A stretch of DNA of 64,000 nt from Tenrec ecaudatus (taxonomy: Eukaryota; Chordata; Mammalia; Afrosoricida; Tenrecidae): the NCBI RefSeq assembly GCF_050624435.1, contig NC_134546.1:14903001-14967000 (forward strand). Direction: 5' to 3'. A program made the position numbers and the translations under genes. The notes beneath the pieces are model-generated. The model made no database searches and had not been told where the DNA came from. It worked only from the letters and a program-made list of their open reading frames with translations. Shown piece after piece: positions 42,846 through 53,605 of this stretch (position 1 is the stretch's first letter; every line of letters begins with the position of its first letter).

Positions 42846-43454
42846 TGGGAATCGCACAGGGCAGCTCTGCTGTCCTTCGGGGACTCTGTAAGTCCGATTT
42901 GACTCCATGGCAGTGTGTTTGGTTTGGGTTGCCAAAAGTAATGGGAAAACTGCTGTGCCTCTGCTTATGCTGGCGGTTCAGTGACTGGGTTGATGGAGAA
43001 AGGAGAGCGGAGTTACATGGCTATTTTCACCCCTCCCCCCAAAATAAATAAAGCCACCAAAGTCAATGTTGAGGAAAGCCTCAATGGAGGCAAGTGTCAC
43101 ACACCTTGTTGGGACTAATGTGTGTGAACGCCGCAATATGCTGCCTCTCCCATGTCAGCAAGCTCCGTGTGCCCTGCTGGGAACTCCAGGCTGGAAAGCT
43201 CTTATCAGCAGGTTGATTTATAGCATCATAAATCATGGTGAATATTTGAAGAAGAGCTGGCATCCTGCCTTTCCCCCAAACAGAAGCAACAGGAACTTCA
43301 AAGATCAAAAATGATACAGATTCGACTCGAAGAGCCTGTTGCTGCTCACAAACGAACTGGCAGGTGCGACTGACCATGCAGACTAGGAGCAAGACGGGTC
43401 ATCTTTTAGCTGCGCCATTTGTCCAAATACCTCGTATTTGGGCCTCACTCTACG

Positions 43455-43650
43455 CTATGGGGAAATGCAGGTGGCTCAGTAGTGAAAGTCGAAAGGTCAG
43501 CAGTTCAGGACCACCAGCATCTCTGTGGGAGAAAGATGAAAGGCTTTCAACTCCGATGAACCGGTACAGCCTGGAAACTCGGAGGGGCAGTTCTACCTGG
43601 GCCTGGAGGGTGGCTGTGCTTTGGCACCCAGTCAGAAGCAGCGAGGTTGG
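43455..43650 (+). repeat. AfroSINE copy
   Basis: Forward: TCGAAAGGTCAGCAGTTCAG, TCTGTGGGAGAAAGATGAAA, GGAGGGGCAGTTCTACCTGG. Confidence 0.85.
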
Positions 43651-43847
43651 TTTGGTTTGTCGACCGTTCGGCCTCTGCTGATTGGAAGACAAATCGCTCT
43701 CCAGGCCCTGGTCCACAAGGAAAAAAATACTTACCTGTGGGAATTAGGATGAGTTTGAAACTGGAAGTTACCAATATTCACTGAAGGCGACAAACAGCAG
43801 AGTCAAGTCCCCACAGTGAGACCCAGGGCATTTAGAATGAAAGAGGA

Positions 43848-43866
43848 GCGGGGGGGGGGGGGGGGG
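43848..43866. repeat. G homopolymer
   Basis: A run of about 19 G. Length polymorphism and assembly error are both likely. Confidence 0.85.
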
Positions 43867-43869
43867 TGT

Positions 43870-44385
43870 CCTTTGCTGGCTTGGACATCACTCATTTTCA
43901 TTGGCCACTGTCACCGAGGTGTTTTTCTGTCATTGGAATGTCTTCTATCAAAAGCCTATTTTGTTCCCTTCCTGTGAAGGAATAAATGCTTTCACACAGC
44001 CTTCCTGAAGGTTCTTTGCACTGCTTCCCCCAGGCCCTTTATGATGAGCCTCAGGAGCAAACCTCCTGAAAGGAGGCCATGGCCGCTGGGGGACTCTCGT
44101 AGAGCCCCGGGCAGAGCCCTCTCCTGCTTGCATTCCACTCTGGCTTTCATCAGTGTTGTTGGTCTTGGCTGCAGCCCCCTAATCACAACAGAGGAGGAGG
44201 AGTTGGCATGTTCCGGGTTCGGTTGAGCACAGAGTTCCATACAAGCTGTGTTCAGAGCTGGCTCATTGTGTGTACATCCTTCCACTAGATTTCTAGTTCC
44301 TTCCTGCCAGTTATGTGCCTTCTATGCCTCTAATTTCTGTGTCACGGTGGGTCCTGATGATAAACACATAGACCTGGTTGTTGAT
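43870..44385. other. No gene seen
   Basis: Unique-looking stretch with no recognised repeat; opposing open frames at 43992-44285 (minus) and 44041-44226 (plus) lack motifs. Confidence 0.4.
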
Positions 44386-44387
44386 GG

Positions 44388-44578
44388 AGGAGCCCTGGTA
44401 GACTGTGAGATCGGCATTGGGCTGCTAGCCCCAGAGTCGGTGGCTCAAATCCACCAGCCGCTCTGTGGGAGAAAGATGAGGCTGTCTGTTCCCATCAAGA
44501 TGGACAGGCCCTGAAACCCCATCTGGGTGCCTATGTGTCGGAATTGATTTGGTAGTAGTGGGTTTTGGGTCATTGTTA
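44388..44578 (+). repeat. AfroSINE copy
   Basis: Forward: GGAGCCCTGGTAGACTGTGA head, GGCTGCTAGCCCCAGAGTCG, ending GTCGGAATTGATTTGG. Confidence 0.92.
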
Positions 44579-44834
44579 GTTCGATTTATCTTTGGGCGGC
44601 CATCGAAAGAAAAGGCTAAGCGATGTTTGAACGATGAGGAGGAAAACCAAGCTGGCACCTTGGCTCGTCAGTGACCACCCAGCACCTTTTGTTCCCCATC
44701 ATGAAATATCAGGTTGGGGATTTTATAACAAACTTACTAACAGGAGCAAGTATATCTAGATCAAGAAGGTGAAAATGAGTATGTTCTTTCCGCTCAACAC
44801 TTCCAAAGGTAATCTATAACAAAATTAAATATGG

Positions 44835-44913
44835 AAGGGGTCTTCAAAATGTTTGTGGAAATTTGTTCAGCATCTTTCCATTTCATTTTGTCCATAAGCT
44901 TGTTGAAGGTCCC
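44835..44913. mobile_element. Mariner-type MITE (Hsmar2-like ends)
   Basis: About 79 bp, near-palindromic: GGGGTCTTCAAAATGTTTGT at the left and CATAAGCTTGTTGAAGGTCC at the right. The size is close to the 80-bp MADE1 of primates, which derives from a different mariner. Confidence 0.7.
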
Positions 44914-45094
44914 TCAGCTACACAAGGTGACATTGGGATTTTATTGTAGTTTTGTAATGTGCAATTCTCATAATAGGTTGGAATTAAGAATCAAAAAGAA
45001 AACATCCTACATAGGTGGATTGAAAATAGAGGTAAGTATACAGTTGAAAAATAAGAAATAAGACATGCACGGCATTGTCCATTAGAAATGTTTT

Positions 45095-45385
45095 CTTTTT
45101 TTAACCACTTTATGGGGAGCTAACATAGATATCATACCATTCCATACTTGAACCACGTCAAGCAGTGTTGTACAATTGCTACCACCATCAGTTTCAAAAC
45201 CTTTTCTTCTTTCTTGAACTCCTTGATGTCAGCTCCCCTTTACCCGCCCCGCATCTCCCTCCCCGTGGCCCTCGGGAGCCTTTATTCTACTTGTTGTCGC
45301 TATAGGTTCATCAGTCCTGGGCTTCAGATACTGAGAAACAGAAAACACATAGCAAAGATTCAAGAAGGCTACCTACGGTGACAAA
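45095..45385 (-). repeat. L1 3' end, reverse
   Basis: ACTTTATGGGGAGCTAACAT, CCATACTTGAACCACGTCAA, CTACTTGTTGTCGCTATAGG, TTCATCAGTCCTGGGCTTCA: the complement of the same L1 3'UTR as near 35962-36245. Confidence 0.55.
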
Positions 45386-45394
45386 ATACACCAG

Positions 45395-45765
45395 AGACCT
45401 TTTATTAGGCAATTTTCAACAAAGAAAAAACAAATGTTCTATTCAAAAATAAACAGAGAGGTGGAGGCATCAGCCTTTAGCAATTCTTCACTCTGGGAAG
45501 GAAAGCACAAGTAGGTTGATTTAAAACGCTGCCACTGGCTTCTTGGCACCGCGCAAGGCTGTTGGCGCTTTGACCGCCTTGGAAACGGACTTTGTAAGGT
45601 GAGTCCCGCAGCAGTCACGTGACTCTTCAATAAAGCCGTCTTTCTGGATAAATGGTATTGACTTTAAACCCCTAATGGAACTCCACCGATGCACCAACAG
45701 TCTGGCAGGGCATTGAGTCCACATGTTTGCGTTTCTCTTTCTAAACATTTGTCTGAACCCCAAAT
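45395..45765 (-). pseudogene. Possible processed retrocopy, parent not recognised
   Basis: The minus strand carries an 80-codon frame (45521-45763) ending THLTKSVSKAVKAPTALRG then AKKPVAAF and a stop. It is followed by about 125 nt of 3'UTR-like sequence and AATAAA at about 45398-45403. The layout resembles a retrocopied mRNA 3' half, but no poly(A) tract or target duplication is clear because an L1 end lies just downstream. I do not recognise the protein. A chance frame next to an L1 is a real alternative. Confidence 0.25.
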
Positions 45766-46016
45766 CAATTCACTTAATTACTCTGTAGACCTTGGCGTAG
45801 ATCGAGATCGCACGGGCAGCAGGAAAGGCAGGCTATGGTTTCACAGACTTGTGGTTTCAGGAACAGGGGGACTTGCTGAGGTGACCACAGTTCCAGCCAC
45901 ACCCTCTGCCTCTCCGTGAATTTGTACAGAGTGAGTTGCCAGTCACTTAGGTGGCTTTGCAGCTACTTCAATAGAAGTTTCGGCTTCAAGCCAAGGTACA
46001 TGTGTACACAAGCTCG

Positions 46017-46017
<1 letters not shown>

Positions 46018-46051
<34 letters not shown>
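46018..46051. repeat. (AC)n microsatellite
   Basis: About 16 dinucleotide units. Confidence 0.95.
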
Positions 46052-46235
46052 TGTGCAAAGCTAAGCCTGTATTGGGAAGAACCAGACAGGAGAGTACTCT
46101 AGGTCATCGGATGCTTTAAAAATCAACTTTATTGAGGTATGCTGTACCTACAGGAATATCTGGGTGGTCTCGGCCATTGGCCCCCCCCACCCCCACATCC
46201 CAGCTTCAGCGTTGAGAGATGTAAAATTACACCTA

Positions 46236-46428
46236 AAGCTTATTGCTGTTGAGTTCATTTCTGACTCACGGTGACCCTGCAGGACAGAGCAGAACTGCGC
46301 CGGAGTTTCCAGCTGCGCAACCTTGACCGAAGCAAACTGCCACATCTTCCTCCTGAGGGCCAGCTGCTGGGTTCGAACGACAGCCCTAGGGTTCGCAGTC
46401 CTACGGGTTTAACTTGACACAATCAAGG
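46236..46428 (-). repeat. AfroSINE copy
   Basis: Reverse: CTTATTGCTGTTGAGTTCAT, GTGACCCTGCAGGACAGAGC, CAGCTGCTGGGTTCGAACG. Confidence 0.88.
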
Positions 46429-46784
46429 TTTCTATTCCATCTGTGGAGTGTGGCTCTGAATGAGAGCGAACATATCACATACCATGACAGTCTGGCCCAA
46501 AGTATACACTGAATGCACGGTAGCCCATTTTGGTGTGTCTGATGTTTAACTCCCCCCACTGGGACTGCGGGACAGCCGTTTGGGGGTGGAAAGACAGCCT
46601 GCCCTCAGAGAGGCTCAGCTACGGGCGTACACGGTTTTTGTTACTGCTTTTGTTTTATCGCCAATGTTTTGTTTGCTTGTTTCTCAACTCCCTTTTCTTT
46701 CTTCTAGGTTCAACTTTCTTCCTCCTGGAGCACTTCCTTGAGAAGTTCTTTGGATGAAGACTTACTAATGGTCCATGTTTGTTA

Positions 46785-47212
46785 TGAATTAAGTTGGGTT
46801 CACAAAAATGTATATCTTGTGAATCCGAACCCCTACCTCCCTATCAATGTCACCCCACTGGGGAATAGGATTTTCTTGGTGATCTTAGTAAGGCCATCTC
46901 CCTGTGCAGTGGGTTGTAAGCCAGTCATTTCAGAGACGCACATGGAACCCATCTGGCATAGAAGCAAGGAAGCTCCAATGGGGGATGACGGACGCCAGGC
47001 CACCTGAAAACCCCTAAGGGACAGAGCCAAAAAGAGACAAGGACCTGCCCCAGAGCCGACGCAGAGAGACATCCTTCCCCTAGAGCCTGTGTCCTGAATT
47101 CCGACTTCTAGCCTCAGAAACTGTGAGAAAACAAATTTCTGTTCATGAAAGCCACCTACTTAGGGTACTTTCTATTACATCGGCACTGAGAAACGGCAAC
47201 ACTCAAAAGTCT
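46785..47212 (+). repeat. LTR-like fossil (MaLR type)
   Basis: Opens with TGTATATCTTGTGAATCCGA and closes with CTAGCCTCAGAAACTGTGAG, AAATTTCTGTTCATGAAAGC: the standard end block of MaLR-type long terminal repeats. Old and broken. A shorter end block of the same kind lies at 49556-49625. Confidence 0.55.
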
Positions 47213-47465
47213 CTACTTGAAAATGTCTCCCTTAGGCTCTGTCATTTACTAGTGAGGACATATCAAGACCTTCTTACACTTCTTTACAACCGACCCCTAC
47301 GCAATAATGAATAATTCAACTTCAGGAAACCATTCTGATTTGAGCCTGGGAATATCGTCGGCGCTCTTTCCCACATGCATCTACCAGCTCAAGAAGGGCA
47401 TTGGCTCAGAATGAACCCTTAGTAAACACTTTAAACTACGAATACAATAATCCCCATATTGTTAG
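47213..47465. other. No gene seen
   Basis: Short unique stretch between repeats. Confidence 0.4.
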
Positions 47466-47467
47466 CC

Positions 47468-47690
47468 CTAGGTAGTCCTGGTGGTACAACTGCTAAGCTC
47501 TCTCTGGCTAATCAAAAGGCTTGAAACCACCTCATGGCTACGCGCTAGGCGCTCACCACAGGGTCAGCGGTTCATAGCCACCAGCTCCTCGTGCAGAAGT
47601 AGTCTCAGAAACCCTCAAGGGCAGGTCTGCACACCCTCCAGGGTTGCTGTGGGTCAGAATCGATTCAAAGGCAGCGGTGAGGGCTCCACA
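47468..47690 (+). repeat. AfroSINE copy with an internal duplication
   Basis: Forward: GTAGTCCTGGTGGTACAACT head. Two body starts occur (AATCAAAAGGCTTGAAACCA, then GGGTCAGCGGTTCATAGCCA), followed by the end GTCAGAATCGATTCAAAGGC. A nested copy or a dimer. Confidence 0.8.
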
Positions 47691-48139
47691 GGAGAAAGAC
47701 TTGGTGATGTCATCCCATAAAGATTCCAGAATCCACGAGATGAACAATAGGCTTTGGGAATCCGAACACCAACCGCTGTGAGTATACAAAGGCAGAACAA
47801 TTTGCCCGGATGTGAGGGAGCATCAGACTCGCCAGAAAGGCTTATTACAGCACAGATTTCTGGGCCACACCAAGAGCTTCTGATTCCGTAGGTCTTCGGC
47901 AGGCCTGAGAATGTGCATTTCCAGGTGATGCTTATGCTACTCGTTGAGGATGATACTTTGAAAAACACTGACCTGATGGGACTAAAAGGCAGCAGTCTGT
48001 GCTGAGTGCATTAAAGGGTGCAACTTCCCTGCACCTGTCAGGTTAGTGGATTGTGGTGGCTTACCTGCTACAGTTCACCATTGTCCTAGGGGCCCACTAT
48101 CAGTTGGAATGGGCTCAATGACAGCAGGTTGGGGGTGGG

Positions 48140-48631
48140 GGTGCTAGTCTGGGTAGACTAGAGAAACAAATTCATAAACATGCATATGTGTATAAGAAAG
48201 ACTTTTATATAAAAGAGCAATTGTATATTGAGAAAACATCTCAATCTAGTCCAGATCAAGTGCATAAGTCTGATATGAGCCCATATGTCCAAAACCATAA
48301 AGTCCTCTTCAGACTCATGAAACACATGCAATGATGCCGAATGCAGGAAGATCACAGGACAGTGGGTGGGAAGTCTTGTGGATCCAGCGGCAGTAGAAGC
48401 ATCTCAGCACTGGAAGGAATCTCCATGTGGTTCCTCTAGCTCTAGAGCTCTAGAATAGCTCCATGTGTCTTGTTGGCAGGAATGTCTCCCAGGGAGTGTC
48501 TCTCCTCCAGTGAGCTATTTATCTCCTTAGCACCTCCAGATGAGGTCATTAAGCTGCAACCTGATTGACAGGCTAAACTCCACCCTTCACTCCCAAGTCT
48601 CAAGTTGACAACAGATTATGTAATGACCACA
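48140..48631 (-). repeat. Solo LTR fossil, ERVL-like family A (copy 4)
   Basis: About 492 bp with a 5-bp duplication GTGGG (48135-48139 and 48632-48636). Family blocks in order: TAGTCTGGGTAGACTAGAGA, TCCAGATCAAGTGCATAAGT, GAATGCAGGAAGATCACAGG, GATGAGGTCATTAAGCTGCA, CAAGTTGACAACAGATTATG. It lies at the end of an AfroSINE remnant (about 48085-48135). The most complete minus-strand copy. Confidence 0.75.
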
Positions 48632-48651
48632 GTGGGTATTTACCTTTGCTA

Positions 48652-48838
48652 GGAGCCCTGGTGGTGCAGGGGTTACACGTTGGGTTGTGATCTGCATGGT
48701 CAGCCCTTCGAAAACCACCAGCAGCTCCGAGGGAGAAAGACCGGGCTTTCTACTCTTGTAAACAGTTACAGTCTCAGAAATTCACAGGGGGATCTCTGTG
48801 AGTCAGCATTGACTCGATGACAGTGAGTCTGATTTGCT
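48652..48838 (+). repeat. AfroSINE copy, near complete
   Basis: Forward: GGAGCCCTGGTGGTGCAGGG head, ending CATTGACTCGATGACAGTGA. Confidence 0.93.
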
Positions 48839-49555
48839 GAAACATAGCCATGAATGTGGCACAGCGTATAAAGGCAAGGTTATGAGAACTTCTTAGCCAT
48901 AAAAACTCATTCTCTTGAGAGAATGAGTCCATGGGTCTGGAAGCTCAGGATCAGTCTTGGGAAACACCATGGTCAATTAACATAAAGACAATGATCCATA
49001 TTCTACTTTGATGAGTAGCAACTGGGGTCTTCAGAGCTCATGCGTAACCATCTAATGTGTGACTCTATTGCTCTCTCCCCGTGCAGAGAAAAAAGCAGGG
49101 ATGCCGACAGAAGGCACGTGGACCACATGAACATCAGTCTCTATGACCCTGAGACCAGAAGGAGAAGTAAACGGTATCCAGTTACCAACTGCTCAGAAAG
49201 GGATTGAATGAGGAAGTCTTGGACACAGTAGGGGAAAATTGTAGGCAAAACTCAAAATTATTTAAATTAAAATAAAAGACCAGGCTTCTGGTCAGACAGA
49301 GACTAGTGGAACCCATGAGACTGTGACCCTAAGTCACCCCTTAGGCCATTTAATCTAAAGTAATACACTCTAGTATAATATAGTCAGTCCATTGAGCTAC
49401 AACCAGTTTTGTGTAGAGTCTAAAATGAATCACTCTGAATTATCTAGGGAGCAACAAAGATGTGCAAGCACAAACAGGCGCGAAAATGTCATGTGAGTAT
49501 TGCTAAGAAAGTAAGGATGGGCTGGGATTGCCTACAAGAATGGAATCAACGTGAT
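48839..49555. other. No gene seen
   Basis: No coding signal. Part may be a degraded LTR-like fossil leading to the end block at 49556-49625 (TTCTAGCACCCAGAAAGATG, AATAAACTTCTGTTC). Confidence 0.35.
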
Positions 49556-49640
49556 CAAGAGGCACATTTGAGCTTCTAGCACCCAGAAAGATGAGAAAAT
49601 AAACTTCTGTTCTTTAAAGAACCCCAGTTGACAACGTTCA

Positions 49641-49938
49641 TATGGTATGGTATGGTATGGTATGGTATGGTATGGTATGGTATGATATGGTATGGTATGA
49701 AATGGAAGGGAATGGTATGGTATGGTATAGTATGGTACGCTATGGAATGGTATGGAATGGTATGGTATGGAATGGTATGTATGGAATGGTATGGTATGAT
49801 ATGGTATGGTATGGAATGGTATGGTATGGTGTGGAATGGTATGGAATGGTATGGTATGGTATGGAATGGTATGGAATGGTATGGTATGGAATGGTATGGT
49901 GTGGTGTTGTATGGAATGGTATGGTATGGAATGGTATG
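49641..49938. repeat. (TATGG)n pentanucleotide array, ~300 bp
   Basis: About 60 units of TATGG with interspersed AATGG variants and rare phase slips. It adjoins the 3' end of a minus-strand RTE element, so it reads (CCATA)n as a tail of that element. Open frames over it are artefacts of the repeat. Confidence 0.97.
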
Positions 49939-49944
49939 TTGATG

Positions 49945-51695
49945 TTAATTGATGTGTCGTTGAGTTGGTTCCTAGTCACAGTAACACTATGTACAACAAA
50001 AGGAAATACTGCCTGTTCCTGGGCCATCCTCACAATTGCTGTTATGTCGGGACTCATCGTTATAGTCCTGTCACTCTGCCTAGTCAAGGGCTTTCCTCTG
50101 TTTTGCTGCCCTCTACTGGACCAAGCAGGATGTTCTCTTCCAGGGACTGCTCTCTACGATGCCCAAATACATTAGATGCAGTCCCTCCATCCTTGCTTTT
50201 AAGGAACACATTCACTGTGCATCTTCCAAGACAGGTTTGTTTGTTCTTTGGGCAATGCATAGTACTTTCAGTGCCTTTTACAGCCCCATAATTCAAATTC
50301 ATCAATTTCTTCCTCAGTCTTCCTGAGTCAGTGTCCAACTTTCACATGCATATTAGGCACCGGAAAGCACCATGGCACATTAGTCTTCAAAGTAATATTC
50401 TTGATTTTCAACGCTTTCACGAGGTCGTGTGCAGCAGATGTACCCAATGCAATGCATCATTTGATCTCATGACTGCTGCTTCCACGAGCATTGATGAGAG
50501 TGCATCCAAGCAAGATGAAGTTCTTGGCAATTGCAAACTTTTCTCCGTTTATCGTGATGTTGCCTATTGGTCGAGTTGCGAGACTTCTTGTTTTGTTTAC
50601 ATTGAGTTGTAATCCACACTGCAAGCTTCAGTCCTTGATCTCCATCAGCAAGATGTTTCAAGTCCTCCTCACTTTCGGCAAAATAGGTTGTATCATCTGC
50701 CTCTCACAGGTTAGAAATGAGCCCTCCCCATATCCTGACCACACATTCTTCTTCACATAATCCAGCTTTGCTGGCCATTTGCTCAGCACACAGACTGAAT
50801 AAGTACAACGAGAGGCGACAGTGACACACACTTTAGTTCACACCACGCAGTGCTCCCTGTTCTGCTCACCTGGCTGCTCTTGATGCATGTCCCACTTCTG
50901 CAGGAGCACCATGAGGTGTTCATGGCCGTCCAGGGTTCATTATGATCCACAGTCGAATGGTTTGTATAGTCCATAAGACACACGTAAGCATCTTTCTGGA
51001 ATTCTCTGCTTTGAGCCAAGATCCACCTGACATCAGCAATGATAGCCCTTATTCCATGCCCTCTTCTGAATCCAACTTGAGCCTCTGGCATCTTCCTCTC
51101 AATGGACTGCTGCCAGTTATTGGATGATTTTCACCAAGATGTTACTGGCATGCGGTGTGCTTGATATTGAGCATTCTGCCCGGTCCCTTTTCTTTTGCAT
51201 AGGTACAAATATGGATTTCTTAGTTGGCCCAGGAACTGTATTCAAAATTTCTTGTCATGGACAAGTGAGAACTTCCCCTAGATGTGGTCGATCTGATTCC
51301 TGTGTATTCTCCCTGGAGAATATTCACTTCCACGTGGATAGACAGCTTTGTGTTGTTGAAACAACTTCTGTGTTGCTAAGGCATAATTCTGGCTGGTTGA
51401 GAATCTTTTCCACGGGGCTCTCAAGCGCCATTGAGAGCCAACTTCTGTGTGGGACCAGAGGAGCAAGAGTAGCTTCATCCCCAAAGCGGAGCCATCTCGA
51501 GACTGCAGGACCCAAGTGTCCTCTGAGAGCAGGAGACTCCTGCCACGTGTAGGCCACAGCTCTCAACTCCCTGGCGTGGCTTTTGGTCACACTTGCTTTT
51601 CCAGAACTGCTCTTCAGCAGATGAGCCAGAGCGTCGTCTGCCTCACTCTCATCTCACTGGTCAAAGAAACCGCGGTGCTTACCAAGTTGACTCCA
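49945..51695 (-). mobile_element. RTE/BovB-type LINE, large fragment with endonuclease and reverse transcriptase pieces
   Basis: Reading the minus strand from high to low coordinates: ESPVEKILNQPELCLSNTEV (51324-51590), the endonuclease end KLFQQHKAVYPRG...RNQIDHI (51278-51484), the reverse-transcriptase opening QVGFRRGHGIRAIIADVRWI with EFQKDAYVCLMDYTNHS (50783-51091), then 3' frame remnants to the 3' end near 49945. These correspond to BovB QAGFRKGRGTRDQIANIRWI and KNIYFCFIDY as I recall them. Internal segments are missing and frames are broken. The 3' end meets the pentanucleotide array. Confidence 0.9.
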
Positions 51696-51860
51696 GCTCA
51701 TGTGCGTCCGAGCAGAGCTATGCGCCATAGGGTTTTCCACCGCAGATCGTTCAGAAGTAGATCCCCAGGCCTTTCTCCTGAGGCATCTCTGGGTGGATCC
51801 GAACTGCCAACCTTTGTGGTAGGAGGTGCTTTCATTGACTCCACTGTGTGGTCCTGTACA
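51696..51860 (-). repeat. Related SINE/RTE-tail fragment
   Basis: CGCCATAGGGTTTTCCACCG, AGAAGTAGATCCCCAGGCCT, GGATCCGAACTGCCAACCTT: a SINE body related to AfroSINE, in reverse, also seen at 21575-21715. Confidence 0.65.
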
Positions 51861-51970
51861 AAGTATTGAACAGTACTCTTATCAGCAGCGATTATCATGA
51901 CCCCAATACATTCTACATCAGGACCCTTCCTTTATGTCTGTCCCAGACCAAAGTGTCATAGCACAATGCT

Positions 51971-52316
51971 CTTGTTGTTAGATGCCACTGAGTCGTTTCC
52001 ACCAAACACTGTCCAGCCCTGCCCCTTTGTCACAATGGTTCCTATTCTTGGGTCCATCTTGTCAAGGGCCTTCTTGTTCACGTCCCCTCACTTAACCAAG
52101 CATGACATACTTCTCTGGAGTGTGGCCTCTCCTGACAGCACATACACAGCAGGTGAGAAGAAGTCCCGCCGTCCTTGCCTCTCTGGAGCATTCCAGCTGG
52201 ATTTTTTTCCAGAGAGATTTGTTTGTCCCTTTGGCAGCCCGTGGCACCTTCAATTCTCTTCACCAGCACCAGGATCGAAACACATGGATTCCTCTTCAGT
52301 CTTCCTTATTCAATGT
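51971..52316 (-). mobile_element. RTE/BovB-type LINE, 3' segment of an inverted insertion
   Basis: Minus strand: ACATTGAATAAGGAAGACTG at 52297-52316 down to the RTE 3' end at GTTGTTAGATGCCACTGAG. It is abutted on the right by the adjacent upstream segment of the same frame in opposite orientation (52318-52724). Confidence 0.85.
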
Positions 52317-52317
52317 G

Positions 52318-52724
52318 GTCTCAGGGGTGGCGGAGCCTTCTTAACAACCTGCAATATGCAGGTGACAGAACCTTGCTTGCTAAAAGTGAAGAAGACTTGA
52401 AACACTTGCCGATGAAGATCGAGGACTGTAGCCTTCAGTATGTCAAGAAGACCAGAATCTTCACAAGCAGACCAATTGGTAACAGCATGATAAATGGAGA
52501 AGAGCTTGAAGCCATCAAGCGTTTTGTCTTACTTGGCTCCACAATCAATACTCGTGGATGTAGCAGTCAAGGGATGAAAGGACACCTTGCATTGAGTCAA
52601 TCTGCTCCATGAGACCTCTTTAAAGTGTTGAAAGGCAAGGAGGTCACTTTGACTGACAACTAAGGTGATCCGGATTCAAGCCCTAGCATTTTCAATCTTC
52701 TCATACGCATGTGAAAGTTGAACA
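52318..52724 (+). mobile_element. RTE/BovB-type LINE, 5' segment inverted
   Basis: Plus strand: LNNLQYAGDRTLLAKSEEDL (from the YADD catalytic region; AGD here replaces ADD), then INGEELEAIKRFVLLGSTIN, ending GCATGTGAAAGTTGAACAT. The frame position at which it stops is where the neighbouring minus-strand segment begins, the pattern produced by twin priming. Confidence 0.88.
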
Positions 52725-53470
52725 TAGAACAGTTCTCAGCATTTATTCATTCACGTCCTTCAGTCGGTACATAAAGTAAACCTCAGTGGGACTGTCTTGT
52801 TTTTCCAAGTTTCACAGGTTTTCCACCTTTGACAGGTGAAGTCTTAGCACTTTCCCATTTCCCCATTAAGAATCTACCTCATAGAGAGAGTAGACAGGTA
52901 TTAATCTGGGTGTAGTATTCTACAAAAGGGGAAAGAGAAAGCAGGGTGCGGGGTAGGAGCGGAGGACAAGGCAAACTATTGGGAGTTGTGATAAGTCTAA
53001 GTTGTTGAATACAAAATGAATGCTCTGAAAGGTAAATGCCCACTTAATTGACAATAAAAAGAGTTAAAAATGTTTTTCTTAGAATGAAGACAACATATGT
53101 ACAAACATGCCCTATTCAATTGATGTATGGATTGTGATGAGTTGTATGAGCCCCCAATAAAATTATTTTATAAAACAAACCAGGGTTTAATAAAATAATA
53201 GCATAAACAGTTTTACTATTTTCATTTGCAGATTAATTTTACTTAATTGTTATCATTGAAAGAATTTTCCTATATTCCAATTATCAGAATGATGTCTACA
53301 ATAAATTTCGTTCAATAAAAAAATTATTTTTAAAGAATCGACCTCTTGAACACGCTGTTTTCCTTGTCTGACATATTTCATGTTAACACGGGTTTCCATT
53401 TTTCATAGGTGTTACTATACTTCTAAGACCATAAGAAATAGATGGAGCAGCACCTGTCAAAGGGACCCTG
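52725..53470. other. No gene seen; L1 3' end within
   Basis: At 53085-53175 an L1 3' end reads TTGATGTATGGATTGTGATG, GAGCCCCCAATAAAATTA and an A-rich tail. The remainder (52880-53080) is probably the same L1 3'UTR. Confidence 0.55.
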
Positions 53471-53471
53471 A

Positions 53472-53605
53472 ATGTGCATTGGTTAGGAGCTAAGCTGCTG
53501 GCCAAGAGGTCCGCTGTTCAAATCCACCCGCAATTCCTGGGGAGAAAAGATAAGGCAATTCTCTCCGCTATCAATCCAGGAGGGCGCCAAGTCCTACGCA
53601 TAGAC
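53472..53605 (+). repeat. AfroSINE fragment
   Basis: Forward: GGAGCTAAGCTGCTGGCCAA, GGTCCGCTGTTCAAATCCAC. Tail portion lost. Confidence 0.75.

Noticed and set aside
42325-42891. 188-codon plus-strand frame
   Set aside because: Its second half corresponds to the RTE LINE 3' end, so it is a retroelement relic.
49628-50175. Long frames rich in Met-Val-Trp-Tyr-Gly repeats
   Set aside because: Direct translation of the (TATGG)n array; a pentanucleotide repeat stays open in all three frames when the unit has no stop.
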